Made by a program: the position numbers and the translations under genes. A stretch of 34,334 bases of DNA from an uncultured Peptococcaceae bacterium. GTDB taxonomy: Bacteria; Bacillota; Peptococcia; Peptococcales; Peptococcaceae. Position 1 is the stretch's first letter. The number at the start of each line of letters is the position of its first letter. Below are positions 24,743 to 31,597 of this stretch, piece after piece. The notes beneath the pieces are model-generated. The model was not told the DNA's origin. It saw only the letters and a program-made list of their open reading frames with translations, and did not search any database. The DNA lies in the NCBI GenBank assembly GCA_902462325.1, contig CABQBF010000008.1, positions 1 through 34,334 on the forward strand, in the 5' to 3' direction.

Positions 24743-26077
24743 ATGGATTTGCTGTTGGCCTTTGGCATATTTGCCGCTGCGATTGTAGGTTGTATTTCTG
24801 CCGGAATTCCACTATGTGCAGCGCTGCTTTTTGGACTGGCGGCATTTTTTGGCGTGGGGCTGCATCGGGGCTTTTCTGCCAAATCCTTGTTTAAAATGGT
24901 ATATCGCAGCCGTAAGACAAGCTTCATCGTTTGTCAGGTACTATTTTTTATTGGCTGCTTAACGGCATTATGGCGCGCCAGCGGCACCATCGCTTTTTTT
25001 GTATATTACGGCATCCAGTTGATTACGCCCCACTGGTTTCTGCTAATCGCCTTTTTATTATCGGCGGGCTTGTCCTATGCGCTGGGCTCCAGCTTTGGCA
25101 CAGCAGGCACTGTCGGTGTGATGCTGATTACGCTGGCTCGCAGCGGCAATGTAGATATATGGATGACGGCAGGAGCTGTATTATCCGGCGCTTATGTGGG
25201 GGAGCGCTGTTCGCCCACATCTTCAGCGGCTTTGCTGATTTCAGCAGTTACTGGCGCCGAGCATGAAAAATTTTTAAAAAGAGCCTTTCGGGATGGAATT
25301 GTGCCCTTTCTTCTCACCACAGGTATTTTTGCTGTGCTGTCCTGGCAGCATCCCATTCGCAATATTGATGACAATGTTTTGTATGCCTTAGAGGACGGCT
25401 TTTATATGGGCTGGCCGGTGGTTCTTCCGGCGGTGCTGTTGTTACTGCTGCCCTGGTTTCATATGCGCATTGTGCATGTCATTCTGGCCAGTGGCGGCGT
25501 TGCATTTTTGTTGGCGGTGGGCTTGCAGCAGCAGACAGTGTTGACAACATTGCAGGATTGTGTTCTGGGCTATAAAGCGGCCTCGCCTGCCTTAAAAAAT
25601 ATTTTTTCCGGCGGCGGTATCGTTTCTATGCTGAATGTAATGGGGATTATTCTGTTGTCTAACGGTTGTGTGGGCATTTTTCAGGGTACTGACATGCTCA
25701 CTCCCGTTCAGCGCCATCTGACGCCCATGATGGAACGGCTGGGATTTTTTCCGGCCATGGTTGTATTATCCTTCTTTTTGAGTGGTGTTTTCTGCAATCA
25801 GAGCATTGGCATCACCCTATCCACCCAACTCACCGCCAACATTTATGCAGCGCATAACCGGACGCGGGAGGATTTGGCTGCCGATTTGAGTAATTCGATT
25901 GTTACCATAGCCGGTCTGGTGCCGTGGTCTGTTGCCTGCGCCGTGCCGCTTTCTCTTCTCCACGTAGGTTCCGGTGCGCTGCTGTACAGTGTGTGGCTGT
26001 ATCTGGTGCCGCTTTGTCAGCTATTCATTCAGATTTGCTTAAAAAATACTGGTAAAAAATTTTGCAGCAGCAAATGA
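24743..26077 (+). CDS. NhaC-family antiporter (second, divergent copy)
   Basis: 444 residues, about 11 membrane segments. It shares the NhaC plan with the gene at 21589: ALGSSFGTAGTVGVMLITLA, GAVLSGAYVGERCSPTSSAALL (the equivalent of GGVFGDKMSPLSDTTNLAP) and the second-half loop DLSNSIVTIAGLVPWS. In the key loop Asp-Lys is Glu-Arg and the Asp-Thr-Thr is Ser-Ser-Ala, so coupling or substrate may differ. The codon use is more GC-rich than in the first copy. ATG 24743 behind AAGGTGG; an upstream in-frame start would add 40 residues. Last gene of the pucR block. Confidence 0.85.
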   Translation: MDLLLAFGIFAAAIVGCISAGIPLCAALLFGLAAFFGVGLHRGFSAKSLFKMVYRSRKTSFIVCQVLFFIGCLTALWRASGTIAFFVYYGIQLITPHWFLLIAFLLSAGLSYALGSSFGTAGTVGVMLITLARSGNVDIWMTAGAVLSGAYVGERCSPTSSAALLISAVTGAEHEKFLKRAFRDGIVPFLLTTGIFAVLSWQHPIRNIDDNVLYALEDGFYMGWPVVLPAVLLLLLPWFHMRIVHVILASGGVAFLLAVGLQQQTVLTTLQDCVLGYKAASPALKNIFSGGGIVSMLNVMGIILLSNGCVGIFQGTDMLTPVQRHLTPMMERLGFFPAMVVLSFFLSGVFCNQSIGITLSTQLTANIYAAHNRTREDLAADLSNSIVTIAGLVPWSVACAVPLSLLHVGSGALLYSVWLYLVPLCQLFIQICLKNTGKKFCSSK

Positions 26078-26091
26078 TTCTGTGGATTTCT

Positions 26092-26120
26092 TTGTAGTTG
26101 CGGCATATTTATGTTATGAT
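26092..26120 (+). promoter_or_regulatory. Promoter of the small helical protein gene
   Basis: TTGTAG, 17-base spacer, TATGAT with a TGT extension. The string GTTATGATAAAGACA (26113-26127) is identical to 20174-20188. Confidence 0.65.
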
Positions 26121-26149
26121 AAAGACATATTTCAGATGGAGGGATTGGT

Positions 26150-26425
26150 ATGGCTTTTTTAGATGATTTCGGGAAAAAATTAAGTACGGCGGCAGATTTA
26201 GCGGTGGATAAAGCCAAGGACTTGGCAGAAACCGGAAAACTCAAACTGGATGTGGCTGCTGAAGAGAAAGAAATTCAAAATCTGTATGTGCAAATTGGGA
26301 AAGCAGTGTATCATTTAGAAAAAGATAATCCAGACAGCGTTTATGCAGCAGAATGTTTTCAGATTGCCGAACGGCTTCAGAAAATTGAGGACCTAAAACA
26401 GGAAGCCGAGAAGGAAAAACTGTAA
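26150..26425 (+). CDS. Small helical protein of unknown function
   Basis: 91 residues. The N-terminus is an Ala/Lys-rich amphipathic helix (FLDDFGKKLSTAADLAVDKAKDLAETGKL is its outline), followed by a helix with the pattern EEKEIQNLYVQIGKAVYHLEKD and a charged C-terminal helix. I recognise this arrangement from short Bacillota proteins that often end in a zinc ribbon; here no ribbon or Cys pair follows. There is no membrane segment. The gene has its own promoter and a GGAGGG-type site. Function unknown. Confidence 0.75.
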   Translation: MAFLDDFGKKLSTAADLAVDKAKDLAETGKLKLDVAAEEKEIQNLYVQIGKAVYHLEKDNPDSVYAAECFQIAERLQKIEDLKQEAEKEKL

Positions 26426-26457
26426 ACAGCACTGTAGAGAAATCTCTTGTCTGACCC

Positions 26458-26487
26458 TTGACTTATGCGGGGATGTCATGCTAAAAT
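26458..26487 (+). promoter_or_regulatory. Promoter of the SRP RNA
   Basis: TTGACT (26458-26463), 18-base spacer, TAAAAT (26482-26487); the predicted start coincides with the RNA 5' end. Confidence 0.75.
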
Positions 26488-26494
26488 AAATGCT

Positions 26495-26763
26495 AGTCAT
26501 GCTAGACGGGGAGGTAGCGGTGCCCTGTAACCTGCAATCCGCTATAGCAGGGTTGATGCTTGTTCGAGGGTTGGCTTTGTGGAGCCTGCCCCAGGTAAGT
26601 GGTGTTGACGGCTGGGTCCTGCGCAACGCGAACTTATGAACCTTGTCAGGTCCGGAAGGAAGCAGCAATAAGTAAGCACTTGCGTGTGCCGTGGGAGTGC
26701 CTGGTTCGAGCTAACTGCCTGGGTAACGTCCGGAAAGTTCAATTCGGAAACAAGCGCATGACT
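26495..26763 (+). ncRNA. ffs: Signal recognition particle RNA, large bacterial type
   Basis: About 269 bases. The conserved helix 8 core TCAGGTCCGGAAGGAAGCAGC-like segment lies near 26647-26667, opposite GTGTTGACGGCTGGGTCCTG on the other arm. The 5' Alu-domain part GGGGAGGTAGCGGTGCCCTGTA matches the Bacillus scr RNA closely. The ends pair: AGTCATGC (26495-26502) with GCATGACT (26756-26763). It forms the particle with Ffh that targets membrane proteins. In Bacillus, dnaX follows; here it does not. Confidence 0.95.
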
Positions 26764-26782
26764 TTTATTTTGCCAAAAATGA

Positions 26783-26825
26783 AGGCTGGCTTTGTGAGAA
26801 ACCTGTCACAAAGCCAGCCTTTTTC
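26783..26825. terminator. Terminator of SRP RNA, possibly bidirectional
   Basis: A perfect 15-bp stem AGGCTGGCTTTGTGA/TCACAAAGCCAGCCT (26783-26797 with 26806-26820) followed by five T; it lies between SRP RNA and a convergent gene. Confidence 0.9.
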
Positions 26826-26850
26826 CGTTGCAAGGTTTTATTGCAAGCGG

Positions 26851-28536
26851 TTATTTTTTTCTTTTCTTCTTTTTCTTCTTTTGATGGGAAGCAAGCGACA
26901 CCACGTTGTCTGTTTTCGGTTTGCCCAATTGCCGCCGGAGCTGGTTAGGAGAAAAGCCATTGTTGCACCACATCGGTGTTTCGTTCCAAATTTGCTGTAG
27001 AGCAGAAACAAATTGCTTGTATGACTTCACATCGGGAAAGTGAAAGTAGTGTTTGTCCAATAGTTTCATGATAGAAGAAAAATCATAGCCAGTGCGTATC
27101 AGGCGCTCCATTGTCCGCATGGCTTCTGCGATGTCTTGTATCTGCGGATTTAGACAAGATTCAAAGTTTTCTGCAAAATCCTCGTATAATTCTTCGGAAA
27201 TGAGCCAGCCTTCGTCGGCAAGCTGTATCATCGTATCAGAATCAGGCCAGAAAACAGGCTTGGTGCTGGATTGCTGCATTTTTTTCAACGCAGCCAGATT
27301 GTTTTTCTCCTCAGGCAGCAGAAAAATCTTGTCCACCAGATAACCGTCGGATAGCGCGTATTCTTGTTGGCTCCGTTCCGTATTCATAGCCAGGTTCTGA
27401 AACTCGTTCATCGTGAGAGGGATCTCCAAGGCCTCCTGAACACGCTGCAGCAATTTTTCCACAGGATAAATACCGAACAGATAAACAGCAGTAAAGCAGT
27501 AGGTATAAACGATATTCTGCAAATAAAGCATAAGAGAGATGTCTTCGTCTTCCAGCACTTTCTGCACCAGCGGCTTCAGCTCCTGCGGCAGAATAAAAAC
27601 CCGTTCCGGTAAATCCGTATAGCAAAGACCGTAGTTCAGTGCAGTGGCGAGATTTCGGTACGAATCGGAAGAAAAGATAGGCAGATTGCCCTGACAAAGC
27701 TGCATCAGGCAAGTTACTTCCGGCAATGTGGATGTTGTGATGACCTGATGGACAAAGTCCGGCTGCAGCAGACGCTGCTGTAAAAAGCCTATTAACTGGT
27801 CGCGGCGCAGCTTACTGTATCCGCGAAAATGATTGAACCGCGCAATGTCCAGCAAATCCTCTTTGCGCAAAAACTCCAGACATTGCTGTAAGGTGTAGAC
27901 GCGGGAAGTTTCTATCTCCATGCGCTCCATAAAATCTTCCAGCATCTGCATGGCTTCCTCTTCCGGCATATCCTGTGTCAGCTCATGGAGCAAGTTGTCA
28001 AACAAGGCGTCTTTAGCTTCCTGCCAAGTTACTTCCCCATCGGGCCCGTCTGAAAAGAAATCTTCAAAATAGACGTTCTGCAACTGTGCTAAGGCTTCTT
28101 GCACACTGTCCTCCTGCAAGATAACAGTGCCGCCTGTCGGGGCAGGCGCCTTATCTCCCTGCCATTGCTTTAGTTGCAGCGATGGAACAGGCAGAAGCAG
28201 CGGAATAGACATTTTTAGAGTTAAATCAATTTGCAGCTGGGTGGATGCGCCATGTCGATAAACAGCAGTCTGGCTTTTTTCAAACAACTCCTGCAATGTC
28301 ACGACCTCTGCAGCGGATGTTTTTGAGCTGGGTAAATCGTCGCAATGCGCAGAGCAATACTGACGTTCTGGATTTTGGCCTGTAAAAGTATAATGAATGT
28401 CATCAGGCCAACCGAAGCAGAGATTGATGATAGCCGCCAAGTCATTCAGGTAAAGAAAAGGCGGAACATAGAGTTCTCGCCAGAGTGTTTCCTCCTGGCC
28501 GTGCAACGCCAGCTTAATGCAAGTATGGGTAATCAT
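26851..28536 (-). CDS. PRiA4-ORF3-domain protein with long C-terminal extension
   Basis: 561 residues. Residues 1-55 carry the plasmid pRiA4b ORF-3 (MM3350-like) domain: CIKLALHGQEETLWRELYVP, then LNDLAAIINLCFGWPDDIHYTF. A short Rho_N/SAP-like helix pair follows near residue 235 (DLLDIARFNHFRGYSKLRRDQL). The rest is helical and unassigned, and the end is a basic tail of Lys and Arg (HQKKKKKKRKK) that could bind nucleic acid. No enzymatic motif is visible. It is the last gene of a minus-strand group with the HAD and nitroreductase genes. ATG 28536 with GAGGAAG upstream; a GTG at 28548 would add 4 residues but removes the site. Confidence 0.75.
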   Translation of the reverse strand: MITHTCIKLALHGQEETLWRELYVPPFLYLNDLAAIINLCFGWPDDIHYTFTGQNPERQYCSAHCDDLPSSKTSAAEVVTLQELFEKSQTAVYRHGASTQLQIDLTLKMSIPLLLPVPSLQLKQWQGDKAPAPTGGTVILQEDSVQEALAQLQNVYFEDFFSDGPDGEVTWQEAKDALFDNLLHELTQDMPEEEAMQMLEDFMERMEIETSRVYTLQQCLEFLRKEDLLDIARFNHFRGYSKLRRDQLIGFLQQRLLQPDFVHQVITTSTLPEVTCLMQLCQGNLPIFSSDSYRNLATALNYGLCYTDLPERVFILPQELKPLVQKVLEDEDISLMLYLQNIVYTYCFTAVYLFGIYPVEKLLQRVQEALEIPLTMNEFQNLAMNTERSQQEYALSDGYLVDKIFLLPEEKNNLAALKKMQQSSTKPVFWPDSDTMIQLADEGWLISEELYEDFAENFESCLNPQIQDIAEAMRTMERLIRTGYDFSSIMKLLDKHYFHFPDVKSYKQFVSALQQIWNETPMWCNNGFSPNQLRRQLGKPKTDNVVSLASHQKKKKKKRKK

Positions 28537-28573
28537 AGACTTCCTCACTTTCGGAAAGAGAACGGGTGTTATC

Positions 28574-29269
28574 TTAGCCGGTAAAAATAATTTGTTTGAT
28601 TTGGTCCAGCCGCTGCACCTGATAATCAGGCGTTACAGTGCCGTCCAATTTTCTGCCCTGCGGATTAAACCAGCAGGTTGCGATACCGGCGTCATGGCCG
28701 CCTTTTATATCGGAAAATAGCGAATCGCCGATGATAATGGTTTTGCTTTTGTCCAAATCAGGGATATGGGCAAAGCAATACGCAAAAAAAACAGGCGATG
28801 GTTTTGGTTCTCCGGCAGCCTCGGATACAAAGGTGTCCAGAAAATATTGTCCCAGCCCAGAGCCGGCAATGCGGTTCAACTGGGTGGCCACGTTGCCATT
28901 GGTGGCAAAATAGAGCTGGCAATGGGGCTGCAGATCCTGGCAGATTTGCTCCGCCCCGTCAATGGTGTAAAAGCCTTGGCCCACATTGGCCAAAAATTCG
29001 TTATTGAAGGTGAGACCATCATAGTTGATGCCCAACTCGGCAAATAAGCGGGTAAAGCGCTGCCGCAAGATTTCACGTTTTTCAATCACGCCCTGCTCAA
29101 AGTCAGACCACAGCTTGTTGTTGATTTGCTGATAGCGGGCTTTTATTGTATCATCCAAAGGAAACTGATGGGCGGCAAAGGTTTTCTGCAGCGCCATTTC
29201 CTCCGATTTGACAAAATCCAGCAAGGTGCCGTCAGCGTCAAATAAAATGGTGTCATACTTTGGTGTCAT
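28574..29269 (-). CDS. HAD-family phosphatase (YjjG-like pyrimidine nucleotidase)
   Basis: 231 residues. Motif I is FDADGTLLDF with the two catalytic aspartates, motif II is FATNGN, the Lys is in GEPKPSPVFF, and motif IV is IIIGDSLFSDIKGG. The cap domain is helical (subclass IA). Length and motifs fit the YjjG/YfnB group of house-cleaning 5'-nucleotidases for non-canonical pyrimidine nucleotides; other small phosphoesters are possible. ATG 29269 has GAGGAT upstream; a GTG at 29281 would overlap the nitroreductase stop but has no ribosome site. Confidence 0.85.
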   Translation of the reverse strand: MTPKYDTILFDADGTLLDFVKSEEMALQKTFAAHQFPLDDTIKARYQQINNKLWSDFEQGVIEKREILRQRFTRLFAELGINYDGLTFNNEFLANVGQGFYTIDGAEQICQDLQPHCQLYFATNGNVATQLNRIAGSGLGQYFLDTFVSEAAGEPKPSPVFFAYCFAHIPDLDKSKTIIIGDSLFSDIKGGHDAGIATCWFNPQGRKLDGTVTPDYQVQRLDQIKQIIFTG

Positions 29270-29277
29270 AGAAATCC

Positions 29278-29826
29278 TCACGCTTCATACTGATTAAAGC
29301 AATGGATAGCACTCAATTCCTTGCGGGCTTTGGTGCGAATGCCGTTGCCTGCCGGATGGCCTACAGCCAGCATAACGAAAATGTTGCGTTCCTGCGGAAT
29401 TTTTAATACTTCTTTCAATTTTTCTTCATTGAACGCCCCCATAATGCAAGTGCCCAAGCCCAGCTCTGCGGCCTGTAAACAGAAATGCTCCGTGGCGCTG
29501 CCCAAGTCGAACTGGGCCCAACGGTTCGATGGTACCTTGCCCTGAATTTTCGGCATCAAGGCGGCTTCTTCCTCTACAACAGCCACCAAAACCGGCGCCG
29601 TTTCCGCAAATTTGTTGATGCCCATCGGATTATCAGCAATGGCGGCAGCCGCTTGCTTGACGATTTGAGGGTTATCTAACACAATGAACTTCCAGGGCTG
29701 TGAATTGCAGGCTGATGGCGCTAACTGAGCCGCCTGCAGGCATTTCAATAAATCCTTGCGGCTGACTTCCTGGCTAGTAAAGCTTCTTTCACTTTGGCGG
29801 TTATTGGCCAATTCCATAAAACTCAT
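29278..29826 (-). CDS. Nitroreductase-family flavoprotein
   Basis: 182 residues. NRQSERSF with the N-terminal Arg cluster, the FMN-binding SACNSQPWKF segment and AELGLGTCIMGAF near residue 125 are the family's recurrent features. These FMN, NAD(P)H-dependent enzymes reduce nitro compounds, quinones or related electrophiles; no substrate is evident. It ends 8 bases before the HAD start, so the two are co-transcribed. ATG 29826. Confidence 0.88.
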   Translation of the reverse strand: MSFMELANNRQSERSFTSQEVSRKDLLKCLQAAQLAPSACNSQPWKFIVLDNPQIVKQAAAAIADNPMGINKFAETAPVLVAVVEEEAALMPKIQGKVPSNRWAQFDLGSATEHFCLQAAELGLGTCIMGAFNEEKLKEVLKIPQERNIFVMLAVGHPAGNGIRTKARKELSAIHCFNQYEA

Positions 29827-29875
29827 AAAAAATCACGCCTTTCTTCAAAAAATGATACAACCTGACGTTATGTGA

Positions 29876-29928
29876 CAAAAAGAAAAAGGAACCGCCGCAA
29901 ATTGTGTGAAACATCAATGCGGCAGCCC
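29876..29928 (-). terminator. Terminator of the SCIFF gene
   Basis: On the minus strand, GCCGCA/TGCGGC (29918-29923 with 29894-29899), extended by G-U and G-C pairs, then a T-rich tail (complement of 29878-29889). Confidence 0.7.
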
Positions 29929-29939
29929 CGTCATGAAAC

Positions 29940-30080
29940 TTAGTTATTTTTGCAAACCTGGTTACCAACTGTGCAGGATGTTTTGCAAGCGGACTGGCAG
30001 GATGTTTGACATTCACCGCACCCACCTTTTTTTACAGTGCCCTGTAAATTCTGGGAGCTGATTGTTTTAATATGAGCCAT
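29940..30080 (-). CDS. scfA: SCIFF ribosomal peptide precursor (six cysteines in about forty-five residues)
   Basis: 46 residues, too short for usual ORF cut-offs but unmistakable: the start MAHIKTISSQNLQGTVKKGG is the SCIFF leader, and the rest has Cys at 21, 24, 28, 32, 36 and 43 in GECQTSCQSACKTSC and NQVC. In the family, the radical-SAM enzyme ScfB joins Cys residues to neighbouring residues by thioether bonds (ranthipeptides). The peptide is near-universal in Clostridia and has been linked to population behaviour. AAGGAGGG lies 8 bases before ATG 30080. The usual scfB neighbour is missing: the next gene downstream is a nitroreductase, and the upstream 490 bases are non-coding. Confidence 0.95.
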   Translation of the reverse strand: MAHIKTISSQNLQGTVKKGGCGECQTSCQSACKTSCTVGNQVCKNN

Positions 30081-30245
30081 GACTGTTTCCCTCCTTCATG
30101 CGATTGCCTAGAATTACTAACATTATAGCATAGGCGGCGGTACAGAACAATAGGTTTCTATGAAAAAATTATCGACGGCAATTCAAAATATAATATGTAC
30201 ATATCCACATATGAAAATAAATATGAGAAAGAAGCAAAAAATGTA

Positions 30246-30274
30246 TTGACATTAAAAAATACTAGTGATACAGT
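30246..30274 (+). promoter_or_regulatory. SigmaA-like promoter in non-coding DNA
   Basis: Perfect TTGACA, 17-base spacer, TACAGT. No gene starts within 290 bases. Confidence 0.55.
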
Positions 30275-30414
30275 GTGAATTAACTCAAGCTTATTTAAGG
30301 AAATAATAATATATTTAATGATACATTTACATATTAAAATTGCACATTGTTCATATAAACAAGTATGATTTTAAATATGTCCTAAAAGTTATAGGTTTCT
30401 CACAAGTACAAGAA

Positions 30415-30451
30415 AGCAGCTACACGATGAAAAAGTCATCGTATAGCTGCT
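30415..30451. repeat. Strong inverted repeat
   Basis: AGCAGCTACACGATGA and TCATCGTATAGCTGCT pair over 16 positions with one mismatch and a 5-base loop. T-rich sequence follows only on the minus strand. Confidence 0.75.
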
Positions 30452-30570
30452 AGATGTGGTATATAAACTTGTTTCATATTACTATTTTGGTGCTGTTGAA
30501 ATTTTATACCTTTTCGGTAGCAAAAAAATATAAATTTGTTAAAAACTGAAGGACGATGGGAGGGCATGCT

Positions 30571-30855
30571 GTGAAAACGGAAAACGAATTGCGCAAGCTA
30601 AAGCGTGTGGACTTGCTGGAAATGCTGTTGGAGCAAAGCCAAGAGCTGGAGCGGGTAAAAGCGCAACTGGAACGGGCAGAAAGCGAACTGCGCAGCCGAA
30701 AAATCCTTTTGGACAATGCCGGTTCCATTGCAGAAGCGGCCATGCAGTTGAACGATATTTTTACCGTGGCACAAAAAACCGCCGACCAATATCTGGAGAA
30801 TATCAGGCGTTTACACGAGGAAAGCCAAGCGCAGGCCCAGCAAACGTCTAAGTAA
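30571..30855 (+). CDS. Coiled-coil protein next to signal peptidase
   Basis: 94 residues. It begins KTENELRKLKRVDLLEMLLEQ and continues as one long heptad-rich coiled coil (SQELERVKAQLERAESELRSRK), then a helix AGSIAEAAMQLNDIFTVAQ. No membrane segment. I recognise this short protein as a frequent companion of signal peptidase I and Cna-type surface proteins in gut Bacillota, sometimes labelled a DNA repair protein without evidence. GTG 30571 is preferred (GGGAGGG 6 bases upstream); ATG 30556 is possible. Probably in one transcription unit with the two genes downstream. Confidence 0.75.
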   Translation: MKTENELRKLKRVDLLEMLLEQSQELERVKAQLERAESELRSRKILLDNAGSIAEAAMQLNDIFTVAQKTADQYLENIRRLHEESQAQAQQTSK

Positions 30856-30955
30856 ACGGGCAGGCGTTTGCCAGTTGGTTAGTAATAACTTATAAAACAT
30901 TGCAAAAACATGAACTAGATAAAATATAACAGCTAATATTAAAGGATGTTTTATC

Positions 30956-31549
30956 ATGAAAGCACGTGTAAAGAAAACCTTGACTGATATTCCCGACATT
31001 GCCGATATAGAAACAGAGTTAAAACGGGAAAAGTACAAAAATCAATATAGCGTTGTATTGCGCAGCACCATTTACACCCTGATTACTGTGGCCGCTGTGG
31101 CCATTTTAGTCGCCACGCTCTGGCTGCCGGTACTGCAGATTTACGGCGAGTCTATGACGCCAACACTGCAGGATGGCGATATTGTACTGTCGCTGAAAGG
31201 TGAAAAATTTGCCACCGGCGATGTGATTGCCTTTTATTACAACAACAAAATTTTGGTGAAGCGGGTTATCGCCAGCTCCGGCGATTGGGTAGACATCGCC
31301 GACGATGGCGCTGTTTATGTCAACGGGCAGGAACTGGAAGAGCCTTACCTGGTTGAAAAAGCGCTGGGAGAGTGCAATATCAAACTGCCTTACCAAGTAC
31401 CAGAGTCCAAGGTATTTGTGATGGGCGACCATCGCAGCGTATCCATCGACTCCCGCAATACCTCAGTGGGATGTATCGCCCAGGAACAGATTGTAGGCCG
31501 GTTAGTGTTCCGGCTGTGGCCCCTATCTGGTTTGGGCGCAATTCAATAA
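30956..31549 (+). CDS. lepB: Signal peptidase I
   Basis: 197 residues. A single membrane anchor at about 34-60 is followed by the catalytic domain: GESMTPTL with the nucleophile Ser66, ILVKRVIASSGD with the general base Lys102, and VMGDHRSVSIDSR (box E). It removes signal peptides of exported proteins outside the membrane. The location just before a giant secreted surface protein suggests a dedicated enzyme for that cargo. The cytoplasmic N-terminus of about 33 charged residues is longer than in many Gram-positive enzymes. ATG 30956 with AAAGGA upstream. Confidence 0.94.
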   Translation: MKARVKKTLTDIPDIADIETELKREKYKNQYSVVLRSTIYTLITVAAVAILVATLWLPVLQIYGESMTPTLQDGDIVLSLKGEKFATGDVIAFYYNNKILVKRVIASSGDWVDIADDGAVYVNGQELEEPYLVEKALGECNIKLPYQVPESKVFVMGDHRSVSIDSRNTSVGCIAQEQIVGRLVFRLWPLSGLGAIQ

Positions 31550-31597
31550 ATTTACAATTTTTATTACTCAAAAACGCTTTCGGAAGGAGGGAGCAAC

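Larger units (their letters stand above)
30081..30570 (+). other. AT-rich intergenic region with promoter and strong hairpin
   Basis: No credible gene in about 490 bases. It holds TTGACA-N17-TACAGT (30246-30274) on the plus strand and, 140 bases later, a 16-bp hairpin with one mismatch (30415-30451). A short non-coding transcript is possible. Confidence 0.45.

Noticed and set aside
29270..29281. GTG start of the HAD gene overlapping the nitroreductase stop
   Set aside because: No ribosome site before the GTG, while GAGGAT precedes the ATG at 29269.
29801..30025. 74-codon minus-strand open frame overlapping the SCIFF gene
   Set aside because: Out of frame with the clear SCIFF peptide and it overlaps its terminator.
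30504..30789. Minus-strand frames opposite the coiled-coil gene
   Set aside because: Shadows of the heptad-rich plus-strand gene, which has a clear ribosome site and known neighbours.
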